Shown here: positions 45,545 through 46,685 of the stretch, in pieces
How positions within the stretch are numbered: the first letter of the stretch is position 1
Layout: the number at the start of each line of letters is the position of its first letter
DNA from: Deltaproteobacteria bacterium
Lineage (GTDB): Bacteria; Desulfobacterota; Desulfuromonadia; Geobacterales; Geobacteraceae
Direction of reading: 5' to 3'
Assembly: GCA_009668975.1 (NCBI GenBank)
Contig: SBEG01000030.1
Span: 1-46,685 of the forward strand
Length of the DNA stretch: 46,685 nt
Made by a program: the position numbers and the translations under genes
The notes under the pieces: generated by a model
What the model was told of the DNA's origin: nothing
Database searches by the model: none
The model's input: only the letters and a program-made list of their open reading frames with translations

Positions 45545-46685
45545 ATGGAACAGTACGCAGAAGTATTCGCCTTGGCTTGCGCCGTGGCGGCAGTGGCTTA
45601 TGGTCTTATTTCGGCCACCTGGATTTTGAAGCTCCCGCAGGGGAGTGAACGCATGAAACAGATCGCAGCAGCGATCCAGGAAGGTGCCGGCGCCTATATG
45701 AAGCGCCAGTATTCGATCATTGCCGTTGTCGGCGTGGTCATGTTTGCCCTCCTGTTTTTCACTCTCGGCGCAAAAACCGCGATAGGTTTCGCCATTGGTG
45801 CAATTTTCTCCGGCTTGACCGGCTTCATCGGCATGTTCGTCTCGGTCCGCGCCAACATCCGCACCACCGAAGCAGCCAAGTCCGGCATTACCAAGGCGCT
45901 CAACGTCGCATTCAAGGGTGGCGCCATTACCGGCATGCTGGTAGTCGGCCTGGGCCTTTTGGGAGTGGCCGGTTACTATCTCGTGCTGCAGCAGATCATG
46001 CCGGACGCTCCGGTAAAGGATGTCGTCAGCCAGCTGATCGGTCTCGGTTTCGGCGGATCGCTCATCTCGATCTTCGCCCGTCTCGGCGGCGGTATCTTCA
46101 CCAAGGGCGCTGACGTCGGCGCCGACCTGGTCGGCAAAGTTGAGGCAGGAATTCCCGAGGACGATCCCCGCAACCCCGCGGTTATCGCCGACAACGTGGG
46201 CGACAACGTTGGTGACTGCGCAGGTATGGCAGCCGACCTGTTCGAAACCTACGCCGTTACCCTGATTGCCGCCATGCTGCTGGGAGCCATCGCCTTCAAC
46301 AATTTCGCCGGCGCCGTCAGCTATCCGCTGATTCTTGGCGGTATCTCCATCATTGCCTCGATCATCGGCACCTTCTTCGTCAGACTGGGCAGCAGCCAGA
46401 AAATCATGGGCGCTCTCTACAAGGGTCTGATTGCCTCCGGAGTGCTGGCCTCCATCGCCTTCTATTTCGTAACCGTTCAGATGTTCCCGGCAGGCAACCC
46501 CACCGGTTATGCAGCCATGGATATCTTCATTTCCGCGCTCGTCGGCCTGGTTGTTACCGGAGCAATCTTCTGGATCACCGAATACTACACCGCAACCGAG
46601 TACGGCCCGGTCAAACACATTGCTGAAGCTTCCACCACCGGCCATGCCACCAACATCATCGCCGGTCTCGGCATCTCCATGAAGT
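45545..46685 (+). CDS. hppA: Membrane-bound proton/sodium-translocating pyrophosphatase, partial
   Basis: The first 380 codons of a gene that runs off the window. The ATG follows AAGGAGG by 8 nt. Many transmembrane helices are seen, and the diagnostic pyrophosphate-binding loops are present: [13 protein letters not shown] near residue 190 and [19 protein letters not shown] near 215-235. The enzyme hydrolyses pyrophosphate and pumps H+ or Na+ across the membrane. The residue that separates K+-dependent from K+-independent types lies beyond the window, so the ion dependence is not known. Codon use is GC-richer at the third position than in many neighbours, which suits high expression. Confidence 0.95.
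   Translation, partial: MEQYAEVFALACAVAAVAYGLISATWILKLPQGSERMKQIAAAIQEGAGAYMKRQYSIIAVVGVVMFALLFFTLGAKTAIGFAIGAIFSGLTGFIGMFVSVRANIRTTEAAKSGITKALNVAFKGGAITGMLVVGLGLLGVAGYYLVLQQIMPDAPVKDVVSQLIGLGFGGSLISIFARLGGGIFTKGADVGADLVGKVEAGIPEDDPRNPAVIADNVGDNVGDCAGMAADLFETYAVTLIAAMLLGAIAFNNFAGAVSYPLILGGISIIASIIGTFFVRLGSSQKIMGALYKGLIASGVLASIAFYFVTVQMFPAGNPTGYAAMDIFISALVGLVVTGAIFWITEYYTATEYGPVKHIAEASTTGHATNIIAGLGISMK

Noticed and set aside
45479..46645. A 388-codon minus-strand open frame rich in Gly, Asp and Glu
   Set aside because: It is the antisense shadow of hppA, whose plus-strand translation carries unmistakable pyrophosphatase motifs.

Overview
The window looks like chromosomal DNA from a Desulfuromonadia-type (Geobacter/Pelobacter/Desulfuromonas-like) deltaproteobacterium. 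This rests on remembered gene order (rho-rpmE-thyX-DUF1385-prfA-prmC-murA-hisGDCBHAFE; ftsE-ftsX-envC-ctp; rpsU-cvpA-dnaG-rpoD; clpP-clpX behind tig), on a Ros/MucR zinc-finger regulator, and on a membrane pyrophosphatase. Genus and species cannot be fixed from the sequence alone. Base composition looks even, and I see no insertion sequence, prophage, CRISPR array or integrase. Almost everything lies on the minus strand. The plus-strand genes are the MucR-like regulator at the left edge, one thiamine-diphosphate enzyme, one candidate small ORF and the truncated pyrophosphatase at the right edge.

Layout. 1-6 kb: a MucR-like regulator converges on a division/envelope block (ftsE, ftsX, an EnvC-like degenerate LytM factor, a C-terminal processing protease), preceded by a dolichol-phosphate-mannose-synthase-like glycosyltransferase and a small membrane protein. 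6-12 kb: HU with tRNA-Asp, then tig-clpP-clpX, a four-tRNA array (Pro, Arg, His, Leu), and rph-rdgB. 12-14 kb: a DUF4242 protein and an AmiS/UreI-family channel, each with its own terminator, then about 540 nt without a gene. 14-19.7 kb: the macromolecular-synthesis cluster rpsU-cvpA-dnaG-rpoD plus an RlmL-like methyltransferase. 19.7-26 kb: a compact histidine operon with overlapping stops and starts. 26-33 kb: murA, prmC, prfA, a DUF1385 membrane protein, thyX, rpmE and rho. rho has a leader of about 430 nt behind a perfect -35 hexamer.

33-46.7 kb is the more accessory part. It holds a membrane HD-GYP protein, a SixA-like phosphatase, an HD hydrolase, a nucleoside phosphorylase, an unassigned ThDP enzyme, a beta-barrel porin, a lipoprotein with an FlgT-C-like end, an XRE-cupin regulator with a likely operator, a two-subunit glycolate/lactate-type oxidase (glcD, glcF), and hppA running off the window.

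Starts were reassigned where a Shine-Dalgarno sequence and family length agreed. Several genes begin with GTG or TTG. Promoters and terminators were read by eye from hexamers and hairpins. I found no clear-cut new multi-gene system. The best leads are the small plus-strand ORF opposite the rho leader, the orphan ThDP enzyme beside glycolate-oxidase genes, the lipoprotein with a flagellar-type domain but no flagellar neighbours, and the XRE-cupin regulator with its operator-like repeat.
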